NCBI GenBank assembly: GCA_010015655.1
Contig: ML976666.1
Span: 741,387-805,386 of the forward strand
Source of the DNA: Bimuria novae-zelandiae CBS 107.79
Lineage: Eukaryota; Ascomycota; Dothideomycetes; Pleosporales; Didymosphaeriaceae
DNA: 64,000 bases
Reading direction: 5' to 3'
The notes under the pieces were generated by a model. It did not search any database, was not told the DNA's origin, and saw only the letters and a list, made by a program, of their open reading frames with translations. This document shows, piece by piece, positions 47,662 through 59,455 of the stretch (position 1 is its first letter; every line of letters starts with the position of its first letter). The position numbers and the translations under genes are program-made.

Positions 47662-48487
47662 ACGACCGGTACATGAGCTTGGCTGGTATATTAGCAGTGA
47701 ATATTCTTCCCCAAATAGGGTCCGCTGTCGAATAGCTCTCGCGAGAGGTGTATGTGCAATATTTTAGGAATACCTTCATTCATTTCGATCACTCACTCTA
47801 AGGCAGCCCGCACGTGCTCTGGTAGGCTACAGCCACAGTCTTCTGTCACGTGCACATAGACCAGCAGGTTGACTTTTTTTGGGTGGATTGGGATCGTGTC
47901 CAGATTGGTAGATGCAGAAGGGAAATACATATGTCGCTCTTGAATATCAGCAATCATTACACTACAATAGTACATGTAGCAGTGTCCCTATTTCCAATTC
48001 TGGGACCTGTGATAGAGATGTGTTATGACATACAGTGAGTTTCCAGCTAATACTTGAAGCCGTTGCTTTAATCTCATGTTGATCAGTTCGAGTCAAAAAT
48101 ACTTGACAAGGATGGATACTACGCCCGTATTGTAATCTCGTTGAAATCACGTGATATTACTGTCTCTAGCAGCATGTAGGCAGTGTACTCCTTGGACATA
48201 CTGTGGTAGCTTTGGATCTCCACCTCCTACTATTTAAGTGATAGGAGGATCCTTGCTAATGTACTTTAGAGCCACCCAAAAATGCTGCCTCTTGGAAAGT
48301 ACCTTCCCGCTCTGGCAGTACTTACCAGGTATGGCTATGTATACTTTAGTCAGCTTGCCAAGGCAAATCATACCAGCGCAACCCTCCGCTTCTCTACTCT
48401 CCCTTCCCTTTCGCAAAATTATCTCAACCACCAACCAGCGCTGATGGACCACCAAGCCGGCCATGCTTGAGCGCTACAAATGTCAAG
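47662..48487. other. intergenic spacer
   Basis: 3' UTR of the preceding gene and promoter of the APH-like gene. Short ORFs on both strands look accidental. No repeat or RNA gene seen. Confidence 0.45.
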
Positions 48488-49654
48488 ATGGCACCGATCC
48501 TAAAGCCAACCTTTTATCCCGAAAACATACCTCTAGCCGTCTCTGCTTTCCGACCAGACGGCCAAGTCCCCGTTCTCAATCAGCAGCATTTCGATGGTGG
48601 ACAGTGTCGCATCTTCAAGGTCAAGTTCTCGGACGGGGAGAGCTGGGCTGTGCGTATCCCCTTGCACCTACAGACCGATTCCCAGGATGCTATCATCAAC
48701 GTTCTGCGCGACGAACAGGTCGTGCTTCAAGGGATTGGCAAGACTACCTTCACCTGGGCCCCAAAACTTCATGGATCGAGCTTTAAATTCGACAACCCGG
48801 TTGGCTTCCCGTTCCTGGCCCTGTCGTGGATCGAAGGCTCCCCTCTCACCTGGACTGCAGATTATCCACCAAGGCCAGTTCGGGATAAGGTGCTCGCTCA
48901 AATCGCCGAGATACAGAGGTCTCTCATCGAGTGCACACAAGATAGCAATAGTATGTTCAGCTAGAACCGAGTCTTTTGTTCCAATCCGGATATATGTACT
49001 TACTGCTGCTCATCGTAGGGGGCACCGCTACCAAGTACTTTTCGAGAGTTATAGATAATAAGATCACCCGTGTTCGCAATGGCCGCCTCCCCGACATAAC
49101 CGAGCAGGACTGTCTCGATCAGAGAAGCCTTCTCTCTCGTGTCCTTCACCCTGAACTAGAGAATGCGCCCTTCGCCATAGATCATGGTGATCTGTCGCCG
49201 TTGAATATTCTGGTCGACTCGGACTACAATATCACCGGGTAAGCAGGCTTCCTTTAAGATTATCATCCCATCCCTCTCCCTAGGGTGGAATCGTAAATTA
49301 CTGACTTCTTCCCTACTAAGCGTCGTCGATTGGGGTTTCGCTTCAATGGTTCCCCTCCAGCTAGCCGGCCGCATGCCTCGCTTCCTCCAGCTATCCGAGC
49401 TCACCCTGCCTCCCGACGTAACACTCCAAGAAGACCGAAAGACCTACATCACCTCTCTCGAGTCTCAATCTTCAACGTCGCAAGTCGCATTCTGGATCTC
49501 GCTCATCCACTCGCCCGACGACGTTGACTTCCGCCATTGCTACCTGGAGTCGCTCATCAGTAAGGGCATGCACTTCACACTAGCTCGTCTTGGATGGAAG
49601 CTGCCTAATCGGCAGCGGTCCAAAGCAGCACATCGGGGCTCCTTTTTAGTATGA
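48488..49654 (+). CDS. aminoglycoside-phosphotransferase-fold (APH) kinase-like protein
   Basis: Exons are 48488-48950, 49019-49238 and 49321-49654; introns of 68 and 82 nt restore the frame, giving ITG|VVDWGFA. 338 aa. The kinase-like fold is supported by SWAVRIPL with an Arg rather than Lys in the beta-3 position, a LSWIEGSPL hinge, the Brenner-type catalytic loop DHGDLSPLNILVD (Asp and Asn) and VDWGFA as the metal-binding DFG equivalent. Fungal genomes carry many such APH/ChoK-like proteins of unknown substrate. The ATG at 48488 was chosen because the in-frame start 21 nt upstream is a TTG. The C-terminal 90 residues are less conserved. Confidence 0.82.
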
Positions 49655-50171
49655 GCGGCTACGCCAAGCTTTTTTGGCGTTCGTGTTTCACATGCCAATC
49701 TATAGATAGAAGAGGAGCTTCAAGAAATTATAAATTAAAAGAGAATAGGTTAGCTTCTACTCCATGGCCTCGCTTCTTCTAACCTCCAATTAGAACGGAA
49801 CGGCCCCGCACGACTTACATAATGATCGCAATGTAATTTTAGCTAATGTTAGAGATTTGTCTCTGGGGCGTGCTGCTCTCGTGACAAATAAACGCTAGCC
49901 GAGGCTCGATAATTCATTATGGGTGACTCATCCGACTACCCCGGGCATCTCAGTACTCCCGCAAACGGAAGAGAAGCCAGTAACTGTCTGGGAACATTAT
50001 ATAGTCTCGCTCCAAGCAAAAGACGGCGCAAAGAGGATGGCTCCCTCCCTGTAACGTTTGGGACCGCTAGCTTCGGGGAAAAGCAACCGCGCCAGCTGAA
50101 ACCATGATTTGGGTATTCCATTCTTGATGCTTGGTGAACTCTATGGTGATAGTTGGCGCGGGATGAACGGT
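49655..50171. other. intergenic spacer with short AT-rich patch
   Basis: No gene supported. An AT-rich patch at about 49700-49760 may be a repeat scrap. The rest probably holds the decayed C-terminal part of the pseudogene on the minus strand. Confidence 0.4.
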
Positions 50172-50946
50172 TTATTGTCCCGTAGGATCTGCTCTCTGTT
50201 CTCTTCGAACTCGTCCATGTCTAGCGTGCTGGCTGTTCAACTGGCACACTCGCGCATTCAGCCAGATCTTTTTCACCTTACGCAGCACATATCCTAGTCT
50301 TTCACGGTCCTCGCTGCCAACGTCCGGATCTGAGAGGCTACGCGCCGTGCTCTGGTCCCAAGCATGACGCTCAATCCTTTGGTACCCAAAGTCCTGGTAC
50401 TCCTCGATTGACTCCCGCAGCCACCCTGGTATCCAACCTCTATCCAACCCGTCTTCTAGCCGCTCCATGACATCCCTCACTCTCCGCAGCGGCAGTGTCT
50501 TCAGCCCTGAACTCGGTTCCGTTATCGGAGGAGGAGATGCGGAAGCCAGTACGGCGATGTTATCGCGGGACGGGCTGTTCGCTCGGCGAGGGCTTCTGAT
50601 GCCGGCTTGGCTGCTAGGCGGACTGAAGGTATTCCTCTCATTAAGCATGAGCGCGCTCGCATTGGAAGCCGCTCCGGACTGCGGATACTCTGTGGGTAGG
50701 CAGGACTTCGGTGTCGGTATCGCGCCTCGGACGCTTGGGACTGGTGGTGCGTGTCGACATTGTACAGGTTACGGGCGCAGACGTCACACGCTTCCGCTTC
50801 AGCGATGGGCGGTTCTCGGGTGTCGAGGGCGGGGACAGATCGTTCGTCCGGGCTGAAGCTGGTTTGGAGAGCTGCTCGATCCAGCCTTGCACGCGCGATG
50901 TCTTCGCAGCAGCAATTGAGGGTGACAATGGCGGCGTCGTAGTCAT
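50172..50946 (-). pseudogene. PD-(D/E)XK-nuclease-like family gene, frameshifted and truncated
   Basis: The ATG at 50946 opens MTTTPPLSPSIAAAKTSRVQ and a Ser/Pro- and KRKR-rich N-terminus (SPPSTPENRPSLKRKR, SPKRPRRD) as in a large fungal family annotated as PD-(D/E)XK nuclease-like. The frame breaks near 50725: after RRDTD the protein continues one frame over as TPKSCLPTEYPQ. It then reads SERNTFSPPSSQ-like Ser/Pro sequence and a helical block RVRDVMERLEDGLDRGWIPGWLRESIEEYQ, and stops at 50172. The nuclease core that should follow is missing. Family assignment rests on the N-terminal pattern only. Confidence 0.45.
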
Positions 50947-51123
50947 AATGGTTCGGGGTGTCTGGCAGTTGCCTACCTGCGAGGTCTGATGCAAGACACT
51001 CAACGGGGCTAGGGCACGCTTGGTTGTGTTGTGTTGGAACGGAGCAGAGATCGTTAGAAAGAACGTTCTCGCAACCACGAAATTGCAGCAACCGAGCAAT
51101 ATATGGGGACCCACACAATGTAT

Positions 51124-51386
51124 TCATGTGGCTTCTCGCTATAATCCCAATCAGCTTTCACTCGGATAGAGCTCAACAGAGAAAGACTTACACCAGGATG
51201 GCAGTCGCGGTGTTGGACGGGACATCGGTCTTTCTCCATGGCGGCACTGAACTTGTCCTGCACGTTCGTGGCAAGAGAGGTACGCTGCCAGGCGTCGGTC
51301 ATGGTGGCATACTTGAGCGCAATATCCTTGCCCGACTTCTGGATCGTCTTGATCGCTGCGCTGGAGGCGATCTTGGTGGTTGACAT
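51124..51386 (-). CDS. small hypothetical protein
   Basis: The ATG at 51386 opens MSTTKIASSAAIKTIQKSGK; exon 1 (51386-51192) ends at a strong GTAAGT donor and a 53-nt intron leads to a short exon (51138-51124) ending in TGA. 69 aa, helical, Lys-rich, no recognised domain. The intron consensus and biased third positions favour a real gene. It lies just upstream of the PD-(D/E)XK-like pseudogene on the same strand. Confidence 0.4.
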
Positions 51387-53687
51387 TGTGCTCGGGGTAG
51401 TAGAGATACGGGTGAAGTTTTCGTTTGAATTTTTAATTGAAAATCGCTTGTCTGTAGCTTTTGCATGAGCTACAAATGTTCCCATTTATACCACCAGGTT
51501 CCAAAAGAGTCACAACTGCGAAATTGATTTACCGCCTCAATTCAGCATGCAAGCGCCCACCTGGCGGCAACGAAAACAAGATACTGGAATGAATGGTACG
51601 CGTTTGCTGACTGATGCGCACTTACAAGCATTGTTGGCAGCTAGTCAAACAGGCCGGATGGACAGACTGGTGAAGCTGGCTGTGCCGCTCAATAACCGTT
51701 TATTGGCCCTGGGGCCTCATGTTCGTAGCTGTCAGGCAACCGCCGTGGTGCTTGGCATGCAATTACAGCACACCCTCATGCGTCCAAGGCCGTTGCTGCG
51801 CCTGAGAATGCTGGCGAAAACTTTTCATCATGAAAGTCTTACAGTAAAGCCGGGCAAACCTGAGCTGGCATGCAGAGGGTGGTGTCGGGAGATATGAAGA
51901 GACCACATAAGCAGCAAAACTTTGCGCCGACAATTTTATCGCCAAGCCAAGTCTTGGACCGGATAAATTCCGGCCCGCCCTCCAGCTGCGCCACGCCGTG
52001 GATGCAACATGTCCTATCAGCAGGATGCCTCATCGCCGTCAATGCCGATTCCGCATTGCTGTGCCATGATGGATCGCCGTGCTACCGAGCGCTTTGTAAT
52101 TCGCATAGGAATGGCTGACTTGGCCCGCCTTTCATCCTGCAACGTCTGCACCGAGCAGTTCTCTCCATCTCTTAATACGAGGATCTCTTGCACAAAGACG
52201 GGCGGTGGACCGATAGCCGTGTTCATGCGATGACTGGGTATGGTCATGGTGTGGATACCTCCGCCTCTGGATTTCTAACGTGTGAATATTAGAATGCACC
52301 GCCCTTAACAATCGATGTCTCCAAGGCTCAACCGCAAGTTTCTGGTGGGATCTGCAGAAACGAGCTCGTGTATCCGCTGAACCCTTCCCCTTCCACCAAC
52401 GCGACTGCCCATAAGCGGCCCCATCGGACAAAGGAGACATGGAAGGTGAGGGAAGCAAGAGGCGAAGGAGGAATGGGTATCGCTAGTCGCCGAGAATATC
52501 GGGCGGTCACTCACCTCGGCCTTAGAGAAGCGGCGAGGAGCAGCATACAAGAGCGCTAGATATCGAGGATGTTTACATTGGGAGAGTGTGTCCATACAAT
52601 GCGTGATGAGATGGAAATCGTCGTTGGGCATAGCGTGAAAGGGTGCTTGGCGGCGGTGACAAAAGCATGGTGAGAAGTCCAGGTCATTAGTTAGTTACGA
52701 GTACATCGCAGGTTGTGGTGAGTTTGCCTCCTTGGCTTCAGATGGAGCACATGGAGATGATTAACAATAACCGTAGATAGGTCTAGTTCCAGTCTGATAT
52801 CGCGTCCAACGACAACTGCCTTCTTGACTGGTTTTAGAGCCACTATTAAGTTTTCGGGACGCCGCCGACAGGCTCTTGGAAGGAGCACCCTGATCGTGGA
52901 AGCCGAACATTAAAATCGAGCTAGGCCGGTGGCCTCTTAGTCGGCCCCCCGGTAAGTGTCGACGGTCGAGCAAACACTCTCAAAGACGTTGGAGGACGTG
53001 GTGGGGCAGTGGTTATGGGGGAGGAGGCAAAATAAAAGCTAACAGAACTAAGAAGAACCATAACTTAATACATTCGCGGAATGGTTGCTGCTATAATTTC
53101 CAGAAGCCCCACCACAAGAAAGTAGATGCGCATCTTGGACATTATCGCTCCGTAAAGCCCATGATCCTATGCTCCTTTCCTGATGATGTAGAACCATTGT
53201 AAACTTGTCCTGCTGAACGGTATTTGCTTCTCGTGAAAGAGTGTGCGATCGCGCGGAAAAAGGAGGTGATTATTGGACTTCAACCAGGAGATTGGATCTA
53301 CCGCAATACAGAGTCAGGAAGCTAGCCATTAAGTGAAGTCGAGGGTTCTTACTGGAAGATGACCTTAACTGAGCGATCAGACTTGGCCAGAGCCAGCGCA
53401 TGTCGTGCAAGAAACACCATCGTTGTTGCCCTTGCCATCGCAATCTTTGCATGGTGACATGTCGAAGTTGTCTAATGTGAGTAACTAGTGAGATGTGTCC
53501 ACGGTGGCCTGCGAAGAGAAATCGGAAGGATGTGAAACTAGGCGATGTTTAGCCGCCGCACGTAATTGAGCCGCCGCCAACCTGTGCCCCGCCGCGCACA
53601 TGACCAAGCGGAAAACGTCTTAATCTGAGGCCATCCACTTCACACTCGTCGGATTGTGAACATACTCCAATCTCTCAATCAATATAA
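51387..53687. other. 2.3-kb stretch without a supported gene
   Basis: Composition is mixed and not strongly RIP-mutated. Several overlapping frames of 60-116 codons lie on both strands (longest with ATG 51547-51897, plus), none with recognised domains, intron consensus or codon bias. A decayed gene may be present. No repeat structure was found by eye. Confidence 0.4.
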
Positions 53688-54423
53688 ATGGCGGAACACC
53701 CTGCTAACAAACTGTTTGGGTTCCACTGTTGTCCCGACCCTGCTATCGGAGAGCCCGTCGATGATTTTCGGAAGAATGGAGTACGAGGGTTGATGACCGA
53801 CCATGGGCTTGAGTTTATCAAGACGTATGTGCGCGATAATGATGTGAGTCTCTAGTTTATTGATTCTATATCAGAACTGAAGCAATAGGGTAGGTGATTC
53901 GCGGATCTCTAGAATCAGACAACACGACTTGGCATTTAGCGTTTCTGGAAGCAATGTACCAACGACCGGGTTGTGCAGTCTGCTGGCTAGGCAAATGGCC
54001 ATTAAAGGCCCGCGTGTTTCTTCTGCTAGGCAGAGGGTCGAAGATCTTGCTTTATAACGGCTCAGAGTCACTGGACAGGGAAAAGGATGAATTCGATATG
54101 TACATGATACCAGAGGCGATCCTAAAGGCCAAAATCGAGGACAAATCTATAGGGCGTTGCGAAATGAGGTTGGAGGATGGCGGTGTGTAAGTAGTACAGC
54201 ACGTCCTTTACCATACTCTGCTTACGCGACCAGACTCGCATACGATGGTCGGATGGCCTACGATTTGGTCAAAGGTTCACTCTTCGTATTTGGATTTGTT
54301 CCAGAGGAAATATCTGATAAATTTGCGAAAGGGAGAGAGAAACTGGTGCTTCCACAATCACTTAAGGATAAGGCAGACGAGTTAAGTACATCACGGACCA
54401 AATTTATCTTCCGGCTCGTGTAG
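53688..54423 (+). CDS. hypothetical protein, 212 aa
   Basis: Exons are 53688-53843, 53894-54186 and 54234-54423; introns of 50 and 47 nt (GTGAGT..TAG and GTAAGT..CAG) keep one frame through RDND|VIRGSLES and EDGGV|LAYDGR. 212 aa, soluble, no signal peptide. Visible stretches are PANKLFGFHCCPDPAIGEPVD, MYQRPGCAVCWLGKWPLKAR and a C-terminal LVKGSLFVFGFVPEEISDKF. The family is not recognised. ATATAAATGG places the ATG right after an AT-rich box, so the transcription start must be further upstream. Confidence 0.6.
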
Positions 54424-54677
54424 AGCAAGCAAAAAGTTCCTCTGGTGTGTCCTGGCATTTGATCCTCTATAAACATATTCGTGGAGCTGCATCGAAGGTA
54501 TCTGGGTAAGCAGCGGCACTAGGGGGATACAATATATAGTAATGACGTATTTGATCAGCACTCGAATATCTCGAAGTTGGCGCAAAAAGAGCGTCGCTAA
54601 TGCGAGGCGCAGCCCACATATCGAGACTGGCTCCGTCATCATACGCATCACTGACAGTTTGCTATTATGATATTAGC

Positions 54678-56737
54678 TCAAGTGTGCCATCTCCATATTA
54701 GATGGCTAACCTCGTTTGTGTCAACGCTTATCCGCACAACGGGCGGTCCATCTGAGTCATTGGACCGAGCCTGAGACGTGGCCGCTAGCTGGCTTTGCAT
54801 ATATCCATCGACATTCATCCCTGCATCTACAGCTTGGAACGGTTGATCTAGGACAGAGGTGTCTACGTCTGGATTCCATCATCAACGGCTGATGGTATAA
54901 GTTTACATTATTGAACTTACCTTTTTGAACAGGCATGCAAACCGTCTTTGACGTGGGTCTGTAGATATTCGTGGGCACTAACGGCATGTTATCAATCTGA
55001 GGTTCGCTTGAGACGATACCCGAAGCATCCGTCGTGTTGCGTTCGTGAATCGTTTGAGGCTGCCAACTGGTAACGAAGGTAGGGTCGTCTGCGCGAGAAA
55101 CGATATAAGAATCTGCTGTCAGATTCGGATTATTCGCCACGGCTCCTACGCTTGGCTGTCTCGCGAAGAGGACGTTTGGATGCAAATCGATCGTCGTAAC
55201 TGCAGCGGTTTCTCCCCGTGGCGTGCCAGTGCTTAGATCGGAAAGTGGAATGGGCGTCGGAGGAGAACCTTGTGATTGTACCACATACCCATTGTCCATC
55301 TCTATTGCAAGCTGCTGGTGGGACGGGCTTGACGTTGAAGTTTCCTGCGCGGATTTTGACACATCTTGGTCTATAGTCAGCCTACAATCAGCCCCTTGGG
55401 ATGATTTCAGACGCACTACCGTGCATCCCTTCTTGCCTATCACCTGAGTGAGCAGTCATGCCCCAGCAACTAGATCGCAGTCGCTTGGCGGCATGGCCAA
55501 GGGTGCCTCCATCGGACATTGTTTCGTCTTTGAGTGTGGTTAGTCAAGCACCCAGTTATATTGTGGGTGAGAGTTTCGCCAACCTGATACGATGCCATTG
55601 TCTTCTTCACAAGCCGAGAGAGCCGTCCTGACGCTCTCTGGGACACCACAGTCTCTGTCTAACATTATTGGAGGAATTTGTCCTGTTATTCGTCGCCTGC
55701 ATGTCGCCGGTCTCCCATCCGAGCGGGGTCTGGGGAGGTCCTCGTTAGGTTGAATAACACGTGCGATGTCAGGGGGTTTCTCTGTATTTTGTCAGTGGTT
55801 CTGGCTACAATTATCTGTGGCACCACTAACCGGTAGGTTTTACTGGCAAGTTCGTTTTCCGCCGTGTTCGGGGTAGTAACCTCGAGGGATAACTTAAGTG
55901 CCTTCCTTCTCGAATCCGGAAATATGTTTGAACTGCTTCGTCGTACGATGCTTGTAGTTTGTCAAGTCTTGGCGTCCATTTCTTTGCAGTGGACAGCACT
56001 TTCCTGAACTCCTTTGTGTATAGGAACTTCACGAGCGTGTCGAGGTCATCGTCCGGTAGATTGCTAAACAGGCCCTGAGCTTGGCAAACGATTGCGGAAA
56101 TCTCTGAAAACCCGACTTTTCTCTCGAGCAACTTGTATTTACTGCCGTCACGCGTGCCTTGTTCTGCAACAACCTTGTCCTTAAATATTGCTGATTGCCG
56201 GGCATAAGCAGCAATACTGTCATTCTTTCCATCCTGGGCAACCTTGAATGTTTCATATCCCGTTGACAGGTTGCGTTCTGCGCGACATCTGAGTAATTTG
56301 GCCGTTGGTGATATTCTATCGACTTTCTTTAATTCACCTTGCTGGATATCTTGGATTCTGAAGTCTTCTCTTTCTGCTATCTTTCGAATGTTGGATTCAT
56401 CTGAGTGACATACTGTCCAAGTTGATTCGAGGTCTTTGCATGCAGACGGCAGTCTCAGAAGGATTTTGCCACAGGTTCCTTTCGGAAATTCGCTGAAATC
56501 AATCTTGTTGTTGTCTGAGGAATGGTCATTAAAGTCCTCGCTGCCAGGTGTCGATGTCGATGGTGATGTGGATGTGGCCGGTCCGGACTGAAATTCTGCC
56601 ATGAATCGGATCAAGATATCCAATAATTCGCAGGCTCGTAAGACATTGGCTTCAGCTAATATGATAGTCTGGATCGCCTTTGCCACCTGCATCGTCGTTA
56701 CCAGCGAGTCCGTCACTTTACGATTTAGCCGCGCCAT
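54678..56737 (-). CDS. orphan multi-exon protein, about 607 aa
   Basis: Five exons were assembled by frame and splice consensus: 56737-55831, 55781-55584, 55527-55444, 55364-54921 and 54868-54678. All phases agree. The N-terminal third is helical (VAKAIQTIILAEANVLRACELLDILIRFM), followed by a Ser/Thr-rich linker and a second helical region with coiled-coil character (KVGFSEISAIVCQAQGLFSN, FLYTKEFRKVLSTAKKWTPRLDKLQASYDE). The C-terminal half is low-complexity Ser/Thr/Pro/Gln. No membrane helix or catalytic motif was seen. The N-terminal helical layout is reminiscent of fungal STAND-type N-domains, but this is only a guess. The small third exon is the least secure. Confidence 0.6.
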
Positions 56738-57539
56738 AATTGTTGTGGATTGAGGAAGAGAAAGGAACGGGTAACAAAAGATGCTTACTGAACTGGAACC
56801 AGTTCCCCTCCCCCGCCATCCGAAGGTGGCTGGGAAGTGCAGGGGTCATCCCAGCCCTAGCCCCAGCCCCAGCCAATCACCAACCCTCAACAGGTTTTGA
56901 AAGCTCAGAAAGTTGTGGAACAATACCCATTGGCCGGTCATGCTAGGTCCTGCCGCTAAGTTAGTCGCGCATAACGGAGATACGGTCCATGCCGCTCGGG
57001 AACCCTGCGCAACGCTCCCATTACAGCCAACCTTTCTGCACTAAGCCTCGATCCCTTCGAACTTGAGCAGTAAACCTACTTCATGGAGATCGTCCTTCTA
57101 ATTCGAGTGCTTCACTCTCGCATTGCATTACAGCTAAAGGGTGCCAATCCATCGGGACAATACTGTACGCATGGACTCCAGACACAGGTGCGAAAATGGG
57201 GAAAACAAGCCATATCACTACTCAGAGGATGGCTCAAGCTAATCCGCTGAGGTGTATAAAGTTCGGGCATTTCATCCTCTGAGTTAAAGAAAATCTCCAG
57301 CTTTCAGCCTCCAGCGCCTACCAACTTACTACTATCGCATCCCCCTGGCCTTAGCTACCCTCAGATCAAGACCATCTCCTCATCACATCGAGCACGCGTC
57401 GGATTCCTCGGAAGGTTCGTCAGCTTGTGCTCGAAAAGTATAAGAACGGCTGTTCGCCCCTCGAGAACGATATATATGGGCGTAGCGATTCACTCTCACG
57501 CCTTTTCTGTTAACTCACCCACCCAAAGCACTCTCCAAT
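56738..57539. promoter_or_regulatory. divergent promoter region, orphan gene / AAA ATPase
   Basis: 802 bp between divergent ATGs. A TATA-type GATATATATGGG lies at about 57468-57480, roughly 60 bp before the AAA gene ATG, and another GTATAAAG near 57253-57260. A CCCTAGCCCCAGCCCCAGCC run is near 56854-56873. No gene is supported. Confidence 0.5.
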
Positions 57540-59109
57540 ATGGCTTCACTCGACAACGTTAGTCCTGCCCACAATCAATCTTTTCTATTCAGTCAGATGC
57601 CCCTTCTGGACCTCTTCTTCCCCGGCCTCGGCCCTGTAACCTCCCCTGCTTGGTCCCTTCTTACTGGCGGTCCAAGCATCTATAGTCGGGCGCTTTGCAT
57701 CGTTGGTTTGCTTCTGTTGTTCGGGAAGTATGCCTCAGAATAAATAGAGAAGTTGGTGGAAATCAACCTTTGTCAGTAAATCCGCCCGAGCAACAATAGT
57801 ATCGACCCCAAACAGGCCTACAGTGTCCAAGATCGAGGTACCCTATACCGATGAGGCATATGACATGCTCATTTTCTGGGTCTGCTCCCAGCCTTTCGCG
57901 CAATCGGCACGCACCTCCCTCGCTAAGATAGATCTCAAATCATCCGCGGAGCCTGGATCGCATGCCGAGAAGAAGCCACTGCATTATTCCCCCTGCAATG
58001 GTCGCTCATACTTCTGGCACAAAGGCCGTCTATTTGTATTCAATCGACAAAGAACTCTAGGAGACTTCGGCGGTACCAGGGAGGAAGCATCTCTTTCGTA
58101 CTTTGGGCGCAATCCTGCCGTTCTCCGAGAGCTCTTCAACGAGTGCCGACGGTTCTATTTGGAGTCGGTTGAGAACAAAACTTGTGTGTTTGAGCACCAA
58201 CTAGATAGGTGGAAAGCTTCCAGGTCGATGGCTAAGAGAGAGATGTCAACTGTGATTATCAACAGGAAGTTGAAAGAGATGTTGCTAGGTGACGTAACTG
58301 AGTTCCTAGACCCCAAAACTAGGGCGTGGTACTCCAAGCGCGGCCTTCCTTATCAACGAGGGTACCTACTTCACGGACCACCTGGAACTGGAAAATCCAG
58401 CCTTTGCCTTTCCATTGCAGGGCACTTCGATTTGGACGTTTACGTCCTCACTCTGTCCAGTTTGAACGATCACTCCCTAAAAACTCTCTTCGCCGAGCTC
58501 CCGCAGCACTGCATTGTCCTCCTCGAGGATGTTGACGCCACCGCTGTGCATCGAAAACCTGACGGTAGTGCAGATCCAAGCCAGAGCGTTGGCCCAGATG
58601 GCTCGACCGATAAAAAGGTATCTCTGTCGACCCTCCTCAATGTGCTAGATGGCCTAGCATCATCCCAAGGCAGATTGTTGATCATGACAACCAACCACAT
58701 CGAACGCCTAGATCCGGCACTCATACGTCCTGGCCGTGTGGATATGAAGGTCGAGCTCTACCTGGCTGACGAAGACATGATCAATCAGCTGTTCTTCTTT
58801 GTCTACAACCACCCCTCGAAGACCAACATTCGCGACGACGAATCGGGCCGGATCATCCCTCAACCCGGCGAAGGAGCCGTAGATGACTGCGAGTTGCTTC
58901 ATTTGGGGCAAGAGTTTGTGGCGAAGGTGCCGAAACTAGAGTTCAGTCCGGCTAAGATCTTGTCTTTTTTACTGGCGAACAAGCATTCACCTCGCCATGC
59001 TATTGCTAATGTAGTGGCGTGGATGGAGAAGCTTAAAGAGGAAAAGGCGAAATTGACCAGAATAACATCGTGGGCGCTTGACGACAATGATGGATTTGGA
59101 GACCATTGA
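57540..59109 (+). CDS. BCS1-type AAA ATPase
   Basis: Exon 1 is 57540-57727 and exon 2 is 57816-59109, joined by an 88-nt intron (GTATGC..ACAG) as LLFGK|PTVSKIEVPYTDEAYD. 493 aa. A membrane helix lies near residues 45-62 (ALCIVGLLLLFG), then a BCS1_N domain. The AAA module has Walker A GPPGTGKSS, Walker B CIVLLEDVDA, sensor MTTNHIERLDPALIRPGRVD with the Arg finger region. Bcs1 inserts the Rieske protein in mitochondria, but filamentous fungi carry many lineage-specific paralogues with other, mostly unknown roles; this accessory copy is probably one of those. Within the intron the exon frame continues as KYASE-stop-IEKLVEINLC, which looks like lost coding sequence. Confidence 0.87.
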
Positions 59110-59455
59110 TCGGGTTTCCTGCTACGGGGCCGTTCCACGGGGCTCGGGCCGATGCACTGGTGTAAAGGAACGAGGAGTTGAGAACGATGGGGCCATGCAT
59201 CAGGATGAAGTACATTCCTTTCAAGCCTGTTATTCCCTCTGGTTGTTTTGATTGAGTATATGTAAATACTTCCTCTCCTTAGCTCGAATGAGAAACGTAT
59301 ACTTGTCCCTCTACCTCAATCAACTCAGCCCGTGCTGTCCGAAGTATCTCTTTCATCTCATCGTACATATGGAGTTGGGATCACAATTTAACGCTAGCTT
59401 CTGAATCGAGTCAATTGATCGGCTCTATGAGAGCGATGCTTTGTGATGATTGCGT
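59110..59455. other. convergent intergenic spacer
   Basis: 3' regions of the AAA ATPase and the FunK1 gene. Nothing else seen. Confidence 0.5.

Noticed and set aside
51547..51897. 116-codon plus-strand ORF with ATG
   Set aside because: No domain, no codon bias, no splice support; left within the gene-poor stretch.
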